Assembly: GCA_016292635.1 (NCBI GenBank)
Contig: JAEDIC010000008.1
Span: 11,609-75,608, forward strand
Direction: 5' to 3'
From: Clostridia bacterium
Lineage (GTDB): Bacteria > Bacillota > Clostridia > Christensenellales > CAG-138
DNA: 64,000 nucleotides
Shown here: positions 18,594 through 26,964 of the stretch, piece after piece
Numbering within the stretch: position 1 is the first letter of the stretch
Layout: each line of letters starts with the position of its first letter
Program-made: the position numbers and the translations under genes
Notes under the pieces: model-generated
What the model saw: only the letters and a program-made list of their open reading frames with translations
What the model was told of the DNA's origin: nothing
Databases searched by the model: none

Positions 18594-19273
18594 TCCTCGT
18601 CCTCCGGGGTGCGTATGCCGGCAACGGCCTCCACGGGCAGGGAGAACATTACGGTGCGGGCGGGGGATTTTACTCCCGCCTTTTGCATAATGGAGTTCAT
18701 TATGGCTGTGCGCCTGTCAGTTGGGGCAACTATGTATACCATGTCCTTTTCATCGGCAATGGATACGCCGAAGAACTTTGCCCGCTCTTCGCCCAGCGTG
18801 CCCTTGGCGTGTACTATTGTGCCGCCGGTGGCGCCCGCATCGCAGGCCGCGTCCATAACTATATCCGTATGACCGTGCTCGGTAATTGCTATTATAAGGG
18901 AATGCTTGCTTTCTTTCACTTTCTTTACCTCTTCTCCCATGATGATGTCCTCGGTGCAGAGTGCCCGCAGGGCGGATGCCCCGCCGATACATTCAAGATT
19001 GACGAAAAACGCTATGCCGCTGTTTGGCGCATCTATGCGCATCTCGGTGCGAAGATGTCTCAGTATGTGGCCTATGCGGGAGGAAGGTACAACGCAGGAG
19101 AGCATTTGCTTGTCCTTTGCCTCAAGGCCCAGCATATCCAGCAGCTTTTTGCGGGCAGAGCCCTCGCATAGGGTGCTGTATACCATACAGGCGCCGTTGT
19201 GCCGGAAAAAGTGGATATACTCCTCCGAAAGATCCCGCCTTATTACGGCTATGGCCATGCTGTATCCGTTCAT
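18581..19273 (-). CDS. Tandem PII-like regulator
   Basis: Two PII (GlnB-like) ferredoxin-fold domains in one 230-residue chain, about residues 4-105 and 120-220. The second contains GATGGTIVHAKGT and a KFFGVSI..EKDMVYIV stretch that closely follow the PII signature; the first is more divergent. Classical PII proteins are about 112 residues and trimeric, so a fused pair is atypical. It starts inside the stop of the DUF1538 gene (ATGA overlap), so the two are co-translated, pointing to a membrane partner gated by this protein, as GlnK gates AmtB. Ligand and partner are inferred. Confidence 0.85.
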   Translation of the reverse strand: MNGYSMAIAVIRRDLSEEYIHFFRHNGACMVYSTLCEGSARKKLLDMLGLEAKDKQMLSCVVPSSRIGHILRHLRTEMRIDAPNSGIAFFVNLECIGGASALRALCTEDIIMGEEVKKVKESKHSLIIAITEHGHTDIVMDAACDAGATGGTIVHAKGTLGEERAKFFGVSIADEKDMVYIVAPTDRRTAIMNSIMQKAGVKSPARTVMFSLPVEAVAGIRTPEDEDQDI

Positions 19274-20823
19274 TCCTCTCCTCCTTCGAATACGATGATG
19301 ATCTCTTCCCCGGTCTCAATATCCTCAGCTTGTTCTATGGGCTGAACAGCTTTGGCTGCCTGCTTTGCCTTGTGCTTATAAACAAGGCCCAGTACCTGTA
19401 TGGTGATAAGGGGTATCATGGCAACCATGGCTACCACGCCGAAAGCGTCCTGCGCAACGTTTCCTCCCACCGCAACGCATAAGCCCATGGCGAGGGGCAG
19501 CAGGAATGTGGCGGCCATAGGGCCGGAGGCTACTCCGCCGGAGTCAAAGGCGATAGCGGTGAACATTGGGGGCACAAAGAAGCTGAGTATCAGCGCCGCG
19601 GCGTAACCCGGACCAAGTATCCACATTATGGGCAATCCGGTTAGCACCCTTGTCATGGCAAGGCCAACGGATATTGCCACGCCTATGGAAAGGCTAAGGC
19701 TCATGGCTTTCTGGGGTATGGCGCCTTCCGTCATATCCGCAACCTGCTTGTTCAGCACATGAACGGCGGGCTCAGCGGCTACTATAAAGTAGCCCAGCAG
19801 CATGCCTATGGGTACGATTATCCACCTGTAAGGCAGTATGCCTATCAGCTCCCCAAGGTAATTGCCCACCGGCATAAAGCCGACGTTTGCCCCGGTAAGG
19901 AACAGCACGAGGCCGAGGTATGTATAAAGTATGCCAACCAGCGCGCGAACGAGCTCATTGCCCCGCATACGGGACTTGGGCAGCTGGAATACGGCGAATA
20001 TGCCTGCTATTGGCAGGAATGCCATAGCTACTTCCTTAAAATAATGAGGAAACGCGTCGGCGTACAGCTTCCACAGCTCCATTGAGTTGCTTATTTCAGG
20101 CACTACAAAGGGGGAGTATGCTCCGCCTTCGGTGCGATAAAGGAGACCCAGCAGCAGCACTGCGATAACGGGGCCAACCGAACAGAGGGCTATAAGGCCA
20201 AAGCTGTCCTCTCCGGCGCGTCTGTCGCTTCTAACGGAGGACACGCCAACGCCCAGGGCCATTATAAAGGGTACTGTCATAGGGCCTGTGGTAACGCCGC
20301 CCGAATCAAAGGCTGTGGAAAGATAATCCCTTGGCACGAAGAAGGACAGTATGAACAGCGCTCCATAAAAACCAACCAGCAGCCAGCGCAGGGAAATATT
20401 GAGGAATATTCTCAGCATGGCAAGCACAAGGAACAGGCCGACGCCCAGCGCAACGGACCATATTATAACGGGGTTGGGAATATTTGGCACCTGCTGGGCA
20501 AGCACCATGAGATCCGGCTCGGATACGGTTATAAAAATGCCCACCGCAAAGCTGACTATGAGGATCAGCCAAAGCTTTCTTGAGCGGGACATCACCGAGC
20601 CTATGTGCTCGCCTATGCGGCTCATGGCCATATCCGCGCCCAGAGAGAAAAGCCCCATGCCAACTATCAGGGAGCAGGCTCCCAGCACAAATGCCAGCAT
20701 AACGCTGCTGGGGACCGGCGCCACAAAAAAGCATAGCAGAAATATGACCGCCGTGACAGGCAGCACGGATTTTAGTGACTCCGCCAGCTTTTCCGGCAGA
20801 ACCGTACGAAGTATGGATCTCAC
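19270..20823 (-). CDS. DUF1538 membrane protein, two repeats
   Basis: About 517 residues with two homologous halves of roughly 230 residues, each with several hydrophobic helices. Both halves carry a near-identical signature, AFDSGGV(T/A)(T/S)GPM, in a membrane loop. An earlier acid-containing FSLGADMAMSRIGEHIG segment is also family-typical. Function of DUF1538 is unknown; the duplicated topology and the co-translated PII-like regulator suggest a regulated transporter or channel. I chose the GTG at 20823, after which the family homology begins; the longer open frame upstream includes the promoter. The Shine-Dalgarno GGAAGGG is rather far (15 bases), so the start is uncertain. Confidence 0.85.
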   Translation of the reverse strand: MRSILRTVLPEKLAESLKSVLPVTAVIFLLCFFVAPVPSSVMLAFVLGACSLIVGMGLFSLGADMAMSRIGEHIGSVMSRSRKLWLILIVSFAVGIFITVSEPDLMVLAQQVPNIPNPVIIWSVALGVGLFLVLAMLRIFLNISLRWLLVGFYGALFILSFFVPRDYLSTAFDSGGVTTGPMTVPFIMALGVGVSSVRSDRRAGEDSFGLIALCSVGPVIAVLLLGLLYRTEGGAYSPFVVPEISNSMELWKLYADAFPHYFKEVAMAFLPIAGIFAVFQLPKSRMRGNELVRALVGILYTYLGLVLFLTGANVGFMPVGNYLGELIGILPYRWIIVPIGMLLGYFIVAAEPAVHVLNKQVADMTEGAIPQKAMSLSLSIGVAISVGLAMTRVLTGLPIMWILGPGYAAALILSFFVPPMFTAIAFDSGGVASGPMAATFLLPLAMGLCVAVGGNVAQDAFGVVAMVAMIPLITIQVLGLVYKHKAKQAAKAVQPIEQAEDIETGEEIIIVFEGGEE

Positions 20824-20861
20824 CTTAAGAAAAACACACCCTTCCGATATGTACTGATATA

Positions 20862-20890
20862 ATCTTAACTTATTTGTACCTTCCGCACAA
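20862..20890 (-). promoter_or_regulatory. Putative promoter of the DUF1538-PII operon
   Basis: On the minus strand: TTGTGC, 17 bases, TAAGAT. Position fits a GTG start at 20823 with a short leader. Confidence 0.5.
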
Positions 20891-20960
20891 CACCGAAGGA
20901 AAAAGTTCATCTTTTTTAACGAAATAAAAACACACATTGACGGCAATGTAACCAACGCCT

Positions 20961-20989
20961 GCATAAATGCCGCCCCCCTGCGCAAAATA
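20961..20989 (+). promoter_or_regulatory. Forespore (sigma-F/G type) promoter of spoVA operon
   Basis: GCATA, a 15-base spacer, then CGCAAAATA. This matches the known forespore consensus (-35 GHATR, -10 GGHRARHT) with one mismatch. It sits 70 bases before the first frame of the spoVA operon. Confidence 0.7.
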
Positions 20990-21030
20990 TACCGAGAATA
21001 CAAAAGCTGTTAAAAAGGGGGCATGTAATA

Positions 21031-21168
21031 TTGAGCAAGGCAAAGGAACGGGCAACACTGCCTGAAATGGAGCTTATACCCCGTGAGGAACGGGATCAGG
21101 AGGAGATAAGATACAGAGGATATACGGAAAAGGTATACAACAGGGAGGTGAGCGTCTGTGGCAAATAA
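21031..21168 (+). CDS. Possible small protein at head of spoVA operon (45 aa)
   Basis: TTG start with AAGGGGG about 10 bases upstream; encodes a highly charged 45-residue peptide rich in Glu, Lys and Arg. Its 3' end overlaps the spoVAC start by 11 bases, suggesting coupling. No family is recognised. It could be a leader peptide or a short spore protein, or simply untranslated. Confidence 0.4.
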   Translation: MSKAKERATLPEMELIPREERDQEEIRYRGYTEKVYNREVSVCGK

Positions 21169-21619
21169 AAAGCAGAAAACGCCGGAACAGCAACGGTATC
21201 AGCAGCGGGTAAACGAAAAAATGCCACGCAGCAAAACATTCAGCCAATGCATACGGGCATTCATATCCGGAGGCATCATCTGCTGCATAGGCCAGCTGGT
21301 GCGGGATGCAGGCGAAAATCTGCTGATGCTGGATGAGGAAGGCGTGGCGGCTTTCACCGCCATAGTGATGGTATTCCTTGGCGCAAGCCTCACCGGCCTC
21401 GGCGTATACGACAATATTGGCACATGGGCCGGAGCGGGCAGTATTGTACCCATTACCGGTTTTGCCAATTCTATAGTGTCTCCTGCGATGGAATTTAAGC
21501 GGGAGGGATTCGTTACGGGTACCGCGGCGAAAATGTTCACCATTGCCGGGCCTGTGCTGGTATACGGCGTAGGCAGCTCCGTAATAGTTGGGCTGATATA
21601 TGCCCTGTTCAGAATGTAA
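21158..21619 (+). CDS. spoVAC: Stage V sporulation protein AC
   Basis: Integral membrane component of the SpoVA channel, which imports dipicolinic acid into the forespore and releases it at germination; SpoVAC is the mechanosensitive subunit in Bacillus. A charged N-terminus (KKQKTPEQQRYQQRV) is followed by about four hydrophobic segments. The ITGFANSIVSPAMEFKREG stretch is characteristic. GTG start with GGGAGGTG upstream. Length 153 residues, normal. First of three adjacent spoVA genes. Confidence 0.95.
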   Translation: MANKKQKTPEQQRYQQRVNEKMPRSKTFSQCIRAFISGGIICCIGQLVRDAGENLLMLDEEGVAAFTAIVMVFLGASLTGLGVYDNIGTWAGAGSIVPITGFANSIVSPAMEFKREGFVTGTAAKMFTIAGPVLVYGVGSSVIVGLIYALFRM

Positions 21620-21634
21620 AAGGGGGAAAATAAT

Positions 21635-22681
21635 ATGGAATCCCTTATGCAGAGCGGAAAACGCATGGGCAGGCAGACGTTGATATTCTCCAATCCGGGT
21701 GCTGTCATAAGCTCCGGGGCAATAGTTGGACCTATGGAGGGCAGAGGGCCCCTCAGAGAGTGTTTTGACAAGGTATTGATGGACGATACATGGGGAGAGG
21801 ACAGCTGGGAAAAGGCGGAGCGCAAGATGTTCGAGCAGGCGGTGCGCACCGCCATGGACAAGGTGGAGCTTAAGCAGGGGGACGTGGACTGTTTGCTGGG
21901 CGGCGATCTGCTGAATCAGATAATATCCGCAAACTTTGCCGCCCGTGAGCTTAAGCTGCCTTTTCTGGGGCTTTATGGGGCTTGCTCCACAATGGCGGAA
22001 TCATTGCTGATAGGCGGGATGCTGCTTGATGGAGGCTATGCAAACTGCGTGGCCTGCATCGCAACAAGCCATTTTTCCACGGCGGAGCGGCAGTATCGCA
22101 ACCCTCTGGAAATGGGGGGGCAGACCACCCCCACGGCCCAGCGCACGGTTACCGGAGCGGGGTGCAGCATTGCCGCCAACGCGAATTTTTCCGGCAGCAG
22201 GATATACCGCAATGTGTTCATTACCGCCGGAACTATCGGAAAAGTAATAGACCTAGGCATAACCGATGCAAACAATATGGGCGCCGCCATGGCTCCCGCT
22301 GCGGCGGATACATTGGCCGCGCATCTCAGCGACACCGGACGTGGCGTGATGGATTACGATCTGGTGGTTACGGGAGATCTGGGCAGATTCGGCAGCGAGA
22401 TGTTCATAGACCTTTGCCGGGATAGCGGGATAGACCTGATCGGCAGGCATATGGACTGCGGCAACGTGATTTTTTCCAGGGACCAAAAGGTGGATTGCGG
22501 CGGCAGCGGCTGCGGCTGCAGCGCCGTGGTGCTTAATGCGCATCTGCTTGAGCGGATAGAAAAGGGCGAGCTTCGCCGCATATTCTTCATGGCTACAGGG
22601 GCGCTGATGAGCCCCACCAGCAGCATGCAGAGCGAAAGCATACCGGGCATAGCCCACGGAGTAGTGCTGGAAAGGAAGTAA
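21635..22681 (+). CDS. spoVAD: Stage V sporulation protein AD
   Basis: Soluble thiolase-fold protein of the SpoVA complex that binds dipicolinic acid in relatives. 348 residues, the expected size. Recognisable stretches are GRQTLIFSNPGAVISSGAIVG with GPMEGRGPL at the N-terminus, YGACSTMAES (position of the thiolase cysteine) and GDLGRFGSEMF. AGGGGG lies 8 bases before the ATG. It follows spoVAC by 15 bases. Confidence 0.96.
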   Translation: MESLMQSGKRMGRQTLIFSNPGAVISSGAIVGPMEGRGPLRECFDKVLMDDTWGEDSWEKAERKMFEQAVRTAMDKVELKQGDVDCLLGGDLLNQIISANFAARELKLPFLGLYGACSTMAESLLIGGMLLDGGYANCVACIATSHFSTAERQYRNPLEMGGQTTPTAQRTVTGAGCSIAANANFSGSRIYRNVFITAGTIGKVIDLGITDANNMGAAMAPAAADTLAAHLSDTGRGVMDYDLVVTGDLGRFGSEMFIDLCRDSGIDLIGRHMDCGNVIFSRDQKVDCGGSGCGCSAVVLNAHLLERIEKGELRRIFFMATGALMSPTSSMQSESIPGIAHGVVLERK

Positions 22682-22683
22682 GT

Positions 22684-23040
22684 ATGGATTATTTTTGGGC
22701 ATTCGTTGTGGGCGGAGGTATATGCGTTATAGGTCAGCTGCTGATGAGCCTGACACGGCTTACCCCGGCCCGCATACTGGTAACGTTTGTTACAGCGGGG
22801 GTGGTGCTGTCCGCGCTTAACCTGTATGAGCCGCTGGTGGAGCTTGCGGGGGCGGGGGCTACCGTTCCCCTTACCGGATTTGGCTATTCCCTTGGCAAGG
22901 GGGCAATAGAGGCGGTAATGGAAAAGGGCGTGATAGGAGCCTTTACCGGCGGCATAACCGCCACGGCGGGTGGCGTAGCGGCGGCGATAGTATTTGGCTA
23001 TATTTTTGCGCTTATTTTTAACCCAAAGACCAAGATGTAG
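22684..23040 (+). CDS. spoVAE: Stage V sporulation protein AE (SpoVAEB type)
   Basis: Small membrane protein (118 residues, three to four hydrophobic helices) of the SpoVA channel. The GATVPLTGFGYSLGKGAIEA motif is the family signature, and it is paralogous to the corresponding part of SpoVAC. It begins 2 bases after the spoVAD stop, with AAGGAAG inside the spoVAD end. Last gene of the operon; repeat copy B and a strong terminator follow. Confidence 0.95.
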   Translation: MDYFWAFVVGGGICVIGQLLMSLTRLTPARILVTFVTAGVVLSALNLYEPLVELAGAGATVPLTGFGYSLGKGAIEAVMEKGVIGAFTGGITATAGGVAAAIVFGYIFALIFNPKTKM

Positions 23041-23066
23041 GCAGATGTGAGAAAGCTGCCTATGGG

Positions 23067-23239
23067 AAAAACCCCCTGGGGGTTCGGGGGCGGAGGCTTC
23101 AATTGGATTTGGCGACCAGTGGGGCAAATCCGCAAAAGCCTTGCGCGGCAAGGGTTTCTTTACATGGCTCCCTGGCCGTGCCGCAAGCGCAAGGGAGCCA
23201 TGTAACCCTTGAAAAAGTGGCCTAATGCCACTTTTTCAA
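23067..23239 (+). repeat. Structured intergenic repeat, copy B
   Basis: Homologous to 18173-18362 (inverted) and 62000-62188. It keeps the CGGATTTG-type, CTTGC, CATGGCTCCC and terminal AAAGTGG/CCACTTT hairpins. The first G-rich hairpin has lost its second arm, making this copy about 16 bp shorter. It lies between convergent spoVAE and the VanW gene. Unlike copies A and C, it is not bracketed by duplicated terminators. Confidence 0.85.
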
Positions 23240-23279
23240 CATATAAAAAGTCCGGCTCAAGCCGGACTTTTTATATGTT
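23238..23279. terminator. Bidirectional terminator between spoVAE and VanW gene
   Basis: Perfect 20-bp stem (23238-23257 with 23260-23279) and a 2-base loop. The A-run on one side and T-run on the other serve both strands. Confidence 0.85.
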
Positions 23280-23287
23280 GTAAGGTT

Positions 23288-24952
23288 CTATTGTGTGGTT
23301 GTTCCGGTGGTGGGATCCACCGTGGGCGTTGCAAGGGAGAGGTTGCCGTCATCATCGGCTACCAGCTGATACTGGGAATTCAGAGGCTCTCCCGCATAGC
23401 CGGGCCATACATAGTAGCGGGTGGGATGCATCTTGTAGGTGGTAAGGCCTATGGACTTGGTCTCAACTTCTTTGCCGGCCAGCTTATAGGTCTTGAAGGA
23501 TTCGTAAACATAGCCGGTAACGGCGTCGTTCTTTATCATCCAGTAGGGGGAATACAGCGAGCTCTTTACTTCGTATTCAGGCGCACCGGGCACGAGAGTT
23601 TCAATCAGCTTTGAGCTGAGCTCTATCTCGTCGAATGTATCCGGGAAAGCTTCGCCGTATATATCGCAATGGACATAATAGTTTTTGGTGTCTATCCAGG
23701 TGAAAACATAGAGGGGGGATTCGGTATTGTTTTTCCACTGGAAGTCTATATCGCCGGTAACGGTGTTTATGGTGGCGTCAAGGCCGTCGGGATAGCCGCT
23801 GGGGGTGGAGTGGGGGCGGCGATAAACAACCTCATAGTCGCCATACAGCACCGCCATGTATGTGGTGGTGGCTATCTGGCATACGCCGCCGCCGGGCTGG
23901 TCTTCATGGGCTGCGCCGCCGGATATTACTGCTGAAGCAGGCTTCCAGTTGAGCGCCAGCGTACGGTCGCCCAGTATGCCGTTGGCGGAGAATACTTCGC
24001 CGGGCTGAAGGGTGGTGCCGTATACCATGCCGCAGGCCTTTTCAAGATTGAAGCAGCGGTTTTCGTTGCGGCGCTTGCTGCGGTAGCTTGTGGAGGCGGA
24101 GCCGCGAAGCACGAGGGATTCCTTCAGCGTCTCAATGGTGATATCGGACTGTATGGGCGCCATCTGTACTTCGATATCGCCAAAATCCAGCGCTTCGCAG
24201 CGCTGTTGAACGGTTTCCATAAGGCCGGGGATATCCACGCCGTAGCCATCCACAGCCTCAACGAAATCAAAGAATACATCCCGCACATCGGTTATCGCGA
24301 TTGCCTCCTCGCCCAGCTTGGCTTCCTTGGCGGCCTCGCCTACAAGGCCAAGGTTGCGGGTGTCGGGAACCTTGGTGTTTTCTTTTATTTTTGGAATGCG
24401 CACCGTAAAGGTGGCGGGGGTGGGCTCTATGGTAACGGCGTCCGCGAAGGTATGTATGAAGGCTTCAATGCCGGTGGGTTCAACAGAGTATTCTATGGTA
24501 AATTCCCGGCCGTTCTCTTTAATATCCCGAAGCTGCTCCCGAATGTCGGTATATTCGCCATCCCGAACCAGGCCCATGGCTTCCTCCAGAACCTGCTCGG
24601 TGGTATAGGTGATAGTAAAGTAGGAGGAATCGGCGGCGTAGCTTTGACCGTTGCAGGTGAAATTAAGATGGACGCCGGCGGCTATGTCCTTTTCGACAGA
24701 GTCCTTAAGGGCGGTCCGAGCCGCATCCATGGTCATGCCAGAAATATCCACGCCGTTTACGGAAATGCCTTCATGGAAGGTGGTGCCGTTTATTATGGAT
24801 TCACGCTGCTGCTCTCTGTATATGACAAAGTAATACAGAGTTCCTAACACTGCCACCAGAGCAGCGAGCACTATGAGCAAGGTTTTCAGAGCCTTGCCTG
24901 AGGATTGCTTTTTCTTTTTTCTCGAGGTTTTTTCTTTGGTGTTAGCTTCCAT
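23288..24952 (-). CDS. VanW family cell-wall protein
   Basis: Membrane-anchored extracytoplasmic protein, 554 residues. A lysine-rich N-terminus and one helix (about 23-45) are followed by two repeated alpha/beta domains of the peptidoglycan-binding-4 type (about 60-290) and a VanW domain (about 320-450; landmarks FNLEKACG, LQPGEVFSANG and GGGVCQIATT). Function in wall metabolism is likely but not established; the name comes from vancomycin-resistance clusters, and this copy has no resistance context. I chose the ATG at 24952: an upstream in-frame ATG overlaps the TATAAT of its promoter. Confidence 0.88.
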   Translation of the reverse strand: MEANTKEKTSRKKKKQSSGKALKTLLIVLAALVAVLGTLYYFVIYREQQRESIINGTTFHEGISVNGVDISGMTMDAARTALKDSVEKDIAAGVHLNFTCNGQSYAADSSYFTITYTTEQVLEEAMGLVRDGEYTDIREQLRDIKENGREFTIEYSVEPTGIEAFIHTFADAVTIEPTPATFTVRIPKIKENTKVPDTRNLGLVGEAAKEAKLGEEAIAITDVRDVFFDFVEAVDGYGVDIPGLMETVQQRCEALDFGDIEVQMAPIQSDITIETLKESLVLRGSASTSYRSKRRNENRCFNLEKACGMVYGTTLQPGEVFSANGILGDRTLALNWKPASAVISGGAAHEDQPGGGVCQIATTTYMAVLYGDYEVVYRRPHSTPSGYPDGLDATINTVTGDIDFQWKNNTESPLYVFTWIDTKNYYVHCDIYGEAFPDTFDEIELSSKLIETLVPGAPEYEVKSSLYSPYWMIKNDAVTGYVYESFKTYKLAGKEVETKSIGLTTYKMHPTRYYVWPGYAGEPLNSQYQLVADDDGNLSLATPTVDPTTGTTTQ

Positions 24953-25032
24953 TATCTTTCCGCTTTCTCTTTGTTTTTTGATGAAAAATGCGGCGGCACG
25001 GGTACCCTTGGGCACATCGCCTATGCCCATAT

Positions 25033-25061
25033 ATTATATGTGATTTAAGGGATAAGGTAAA
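25033..25061 (-). promoter_or_regulatory. Promoter of the VanW gene
   Basis: On the minus strand: TTTACC, 17 bases, TATAAT. It leaves a leader of about 75 bases before the ATG at 24952. Confidence 0.7.
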
Positions 25062-25120
25062 GCGTTTGTTGCCCTTTTGGATGCTGTGAATTTGTTAATT
25101 TTCTTAGTTTGAGGTATATG

Positions 25121-25149
25121 TTGCATAATGGTATTCCAAATGTTAAAAT
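25121..25149 (+). promoter_or_regulatory. Promoter of the ECF S component-coaX operon
   Basis: TTGCAT, 17 bases, TAAAAT. Diverges from the VanW promoter. Confidence 0.7.
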
Positions 25150-25194
25150 ACTAAGTTGTGGTATGAATGGCAAAAAAGGGAGGAAAATACTGAA

Positions 25195-25833
25195 ATGAGA
25201 GAGAATAGCGTAAAAGCATTGGTCTTATATGGAATGTTTATCGCTGTGATATTCTTGCTTGGCCTTACTCCGCTGGGCTATATTTATTTGCCCATGGCAG
25301 CCATAACCACAGTGCATATCCCCGTAATAGTGGGCGGATACAGCCTGGGCAAAAAGGGCGGCGCCGTGCTGGGCTTTTTCTTTGGCCTTACCAGCTTTAT
25401 TCGCTGCTTTACCACCCCTGATGCCACCGCCGCAGTCGTACTTGGCACTGCTACCGGATTTGGCGTATATAACCTGCTGCTCGTCGTGGCGGTGCTGTTT
25501 TTGCCCCGTGTGCTCACCGGCTTGTTTTCTGCCATCGTATATCAGCTTATAGGGGGCACCGGCAAGCGGCAGATAGCCGCAATGGGCGTAAGCGCTTTTG
25601 TGGGCAGCATGACCAATACAGTGTTTTATCTCGGCGGGTTGTATCTGCTCGCATTTGAGCAGACTGCTGATATAATGGGCGTTGCGGGCAGCGCTCTGCT
25701 TACCGCGCTCCTCGGCATAGTTGCAGGCAACGGCATAATCGAGGCGATAGCCGCCGTGATAATCTGCACCGCTGTGGGCAAGGCCATAAGCGCCTATACC
25801 GGAAGGAACAAAAACGAAGTAACGGAGAAATAA
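25195..25833 (+). CDS. ECF transporter S component, possibly pantothenate-specific
   Basis: Small integral membrane substrate-binding subunit (212 residues, about six helices) of an energy-coupling factor vitamin transporter. The ITTVHIPVIVGGYSLG segment and the FGLTSF segment are typical of S components. No EcfA or EcfT genes are adjacent, so it likely shares a common energising module encoded elsewhere. It lies 4 bases before coaX, which phosphorylates pantothenate, so pantothenate is the best guess for its substrate. The ATG has GGGAGG 11 bases upstream. Confidence 0.85.
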   Translation: MRENSVKALVLYGMFIAVIFLLGLTPLGYIYLPMAAITTVHIPVIVGGYSLGKKGGAVLGFFFGLTSFIRCFTTPDATAAVVLGTATGFGVYNLLLVVAVLFLPRVLTGLFSAIVYQLIGGTGKRQIAAMGVSAFVGSMTNTVFYLGGLYLLAFEQTADIMGVAGSALLTALLGIVAGNGIIEAIAAVIICTAVGKAISAYTGRNKNEVTEK

Positions 25834-25837
25834 TCCC

Positions 25838-26605
25838 ATGCTGATGGTAATGGACATAGGCAATACCAATATTAAGACCGGCCTTTTCGTGGACGGCAAG
25901 CTTAAAAACTCATGGAGGCTGCAAACCAACCATCTGCGTACATCCGATGAGTACGGCACCATGATGGAGAACTTCTTTCGCCATCTGAATATACCCACCT
26001 CCGCTGTGGACGGCATAATAATGTCCTCGGTAATACCCTCCATAAACTATACTATGGAGCACATGTGCGAGCTGTACTTTCATAACCACAGGGTAATGGT
26101 GGTAAACAGCGACATGAAGCTGGGGCTGAATATAAAGTACGACCTGCCCTCTCAGCTTGGGTCAGACCGTATATGCAACGCCGTGGAGGCGTATCATCGT
26201 TATGGAGGCCCTTGTGTCGTTGTGGATTTCGGCACGGCAACAAACTTTGCCGTTATATCCGCCGAAGGGGACTTTCTGGGCGGCCTTATCTGTCCCGGAA
26301 TAATGGTATCCGCGGACGCCCTTGTGGAGCGTGCGGCAATGCTGCATAAGGTGGAGTATGTAAAGCCCGAAAAGGTTATCGGCACCAATACAAAAGAAGG
26401 AATACAGTCCGGCGTTATCCGGGGATATGTGGGCCAGGTGGATTATATCCTCCAGCAGATAGAAAAGGAGCTGGGGGCAAAGCCCACCGTGGTGGCCACG
26501 GGCGGCATGTCCGGCATGATAGCCAGCGAGACAAAGCGGATAGACATAGTGAACCACACCCTTACTCTGGAGGGCCTTGCCCGCATATACGAAATGAACA
26601 GGTGA
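25838..26605 (+). CDS. coaX: Type III pantothenate kinase
   Basis: Catalyses the first step of coenzyme A synthesis, phosphorylating pantothenate; type III enzymes need a monovalent cation and resist CoA feedback. ASKHA fold: phosphate-1 motif DIGNTN at residues 6-11, a second DFGTATN motif near 130, and ATGGMSG near the C-terminus. The GSDR segment before residue 110 is typical. Length 255 residues, normal. Confidence 0.96.
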   Translation: MLMVMDIGNTNIKTGLFVDGKLKNSWRLQTNHLRTSDEYGTMMENFFRHLNIPTSAVDGIIMSSVIPSINYTMEHMCELYFHNHRVMVVNSDMKLGLNIKYDLPSQLGSDRICNAVEAYHRYGGPCVVVDFGTATNFAVISAEGDFLGGLICPGIMVSADALVERAAMLHKVEYVKPEKVIGTNTKEGIQSGVIRGYVGQVDYILQQIEKELGAKPTVVATGGMSGMIASETKRIDIVNHTLTLEGLARIYEMNR

Positions 26606-26606
26606 T

Positions 26607-26777
26607 TCAGCCACTTATATAATCAACAATATAACTGATGCTCAGCAGTAACTGCATAGCGAACAGCACATAGCACACATTGCGCCGGCGGACATCCTTC
26701 CGGCGCTTAAATATTTCCGCTCCAATAAGGGGCACAAGGGGTATTGCCCCGGCGTAAAGCAGCAGCAGTATGGTCAC
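26607..26777 (-). CDS. Small membrane protein (56 aa), unknown
   Basis: GTG start with GGAGG 8 bases upstream. It encodes two hydrophobic segments (about residues 3-20 and 34-50) separated by a strongly basic turn (FKRRKDVRRR). It lies antisense and tail-to-tail with coaX, filling most of a 359-base gap. No family is recognised. The two-helix hairpin and the strong ribosome site argue that it is real. Confidence 0.6.
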   Translation of the reverse strand: MTILLLLYAGAIPLVPLIGAEIFKRRKDVRRRNVCYVLFAMQLLLSISYIVDYISG

Positions 26778-26895
26778 GGTATGTTCCTCCAGCCAAATGA
26801 TAAATATACATGAAAGATAACATGGAGGCCATTTAAAGACGATAGTGGGAAAGTGGAAAAGGGGGAATAATATAGTGCAGAAGGTGGAGGTGCTG

Positions 26896-26904
26896 TGCTA
26901 TAAT
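26896..26904 (+). promoter_or_regulatory. Extended -10 promoter of the Dabb-uvrB-uvrA run
   Basis: TGCTATAAT is a TGn-extended -10 element. No convincing -35 is seen. It lies 61 bases before the Dabb ATG. No LexA box is visible here, in contrast to the Y-family polymerase promoter at 57.5 kb. Confidence 0.55.
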
Positions 26905-26964
26905 AAATGATACATATGGCGCAGCTGAATTATGGATCAATCTATCATTTAAGGAGATAAATCA

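Noticed and set aside
22354..23151. Minus-strand open frame covering the spoVAD end, spoVAE and part of repeat copy B
   Set aside because: It is antisense to two certain genes and its N-terminus is repeat sequence.
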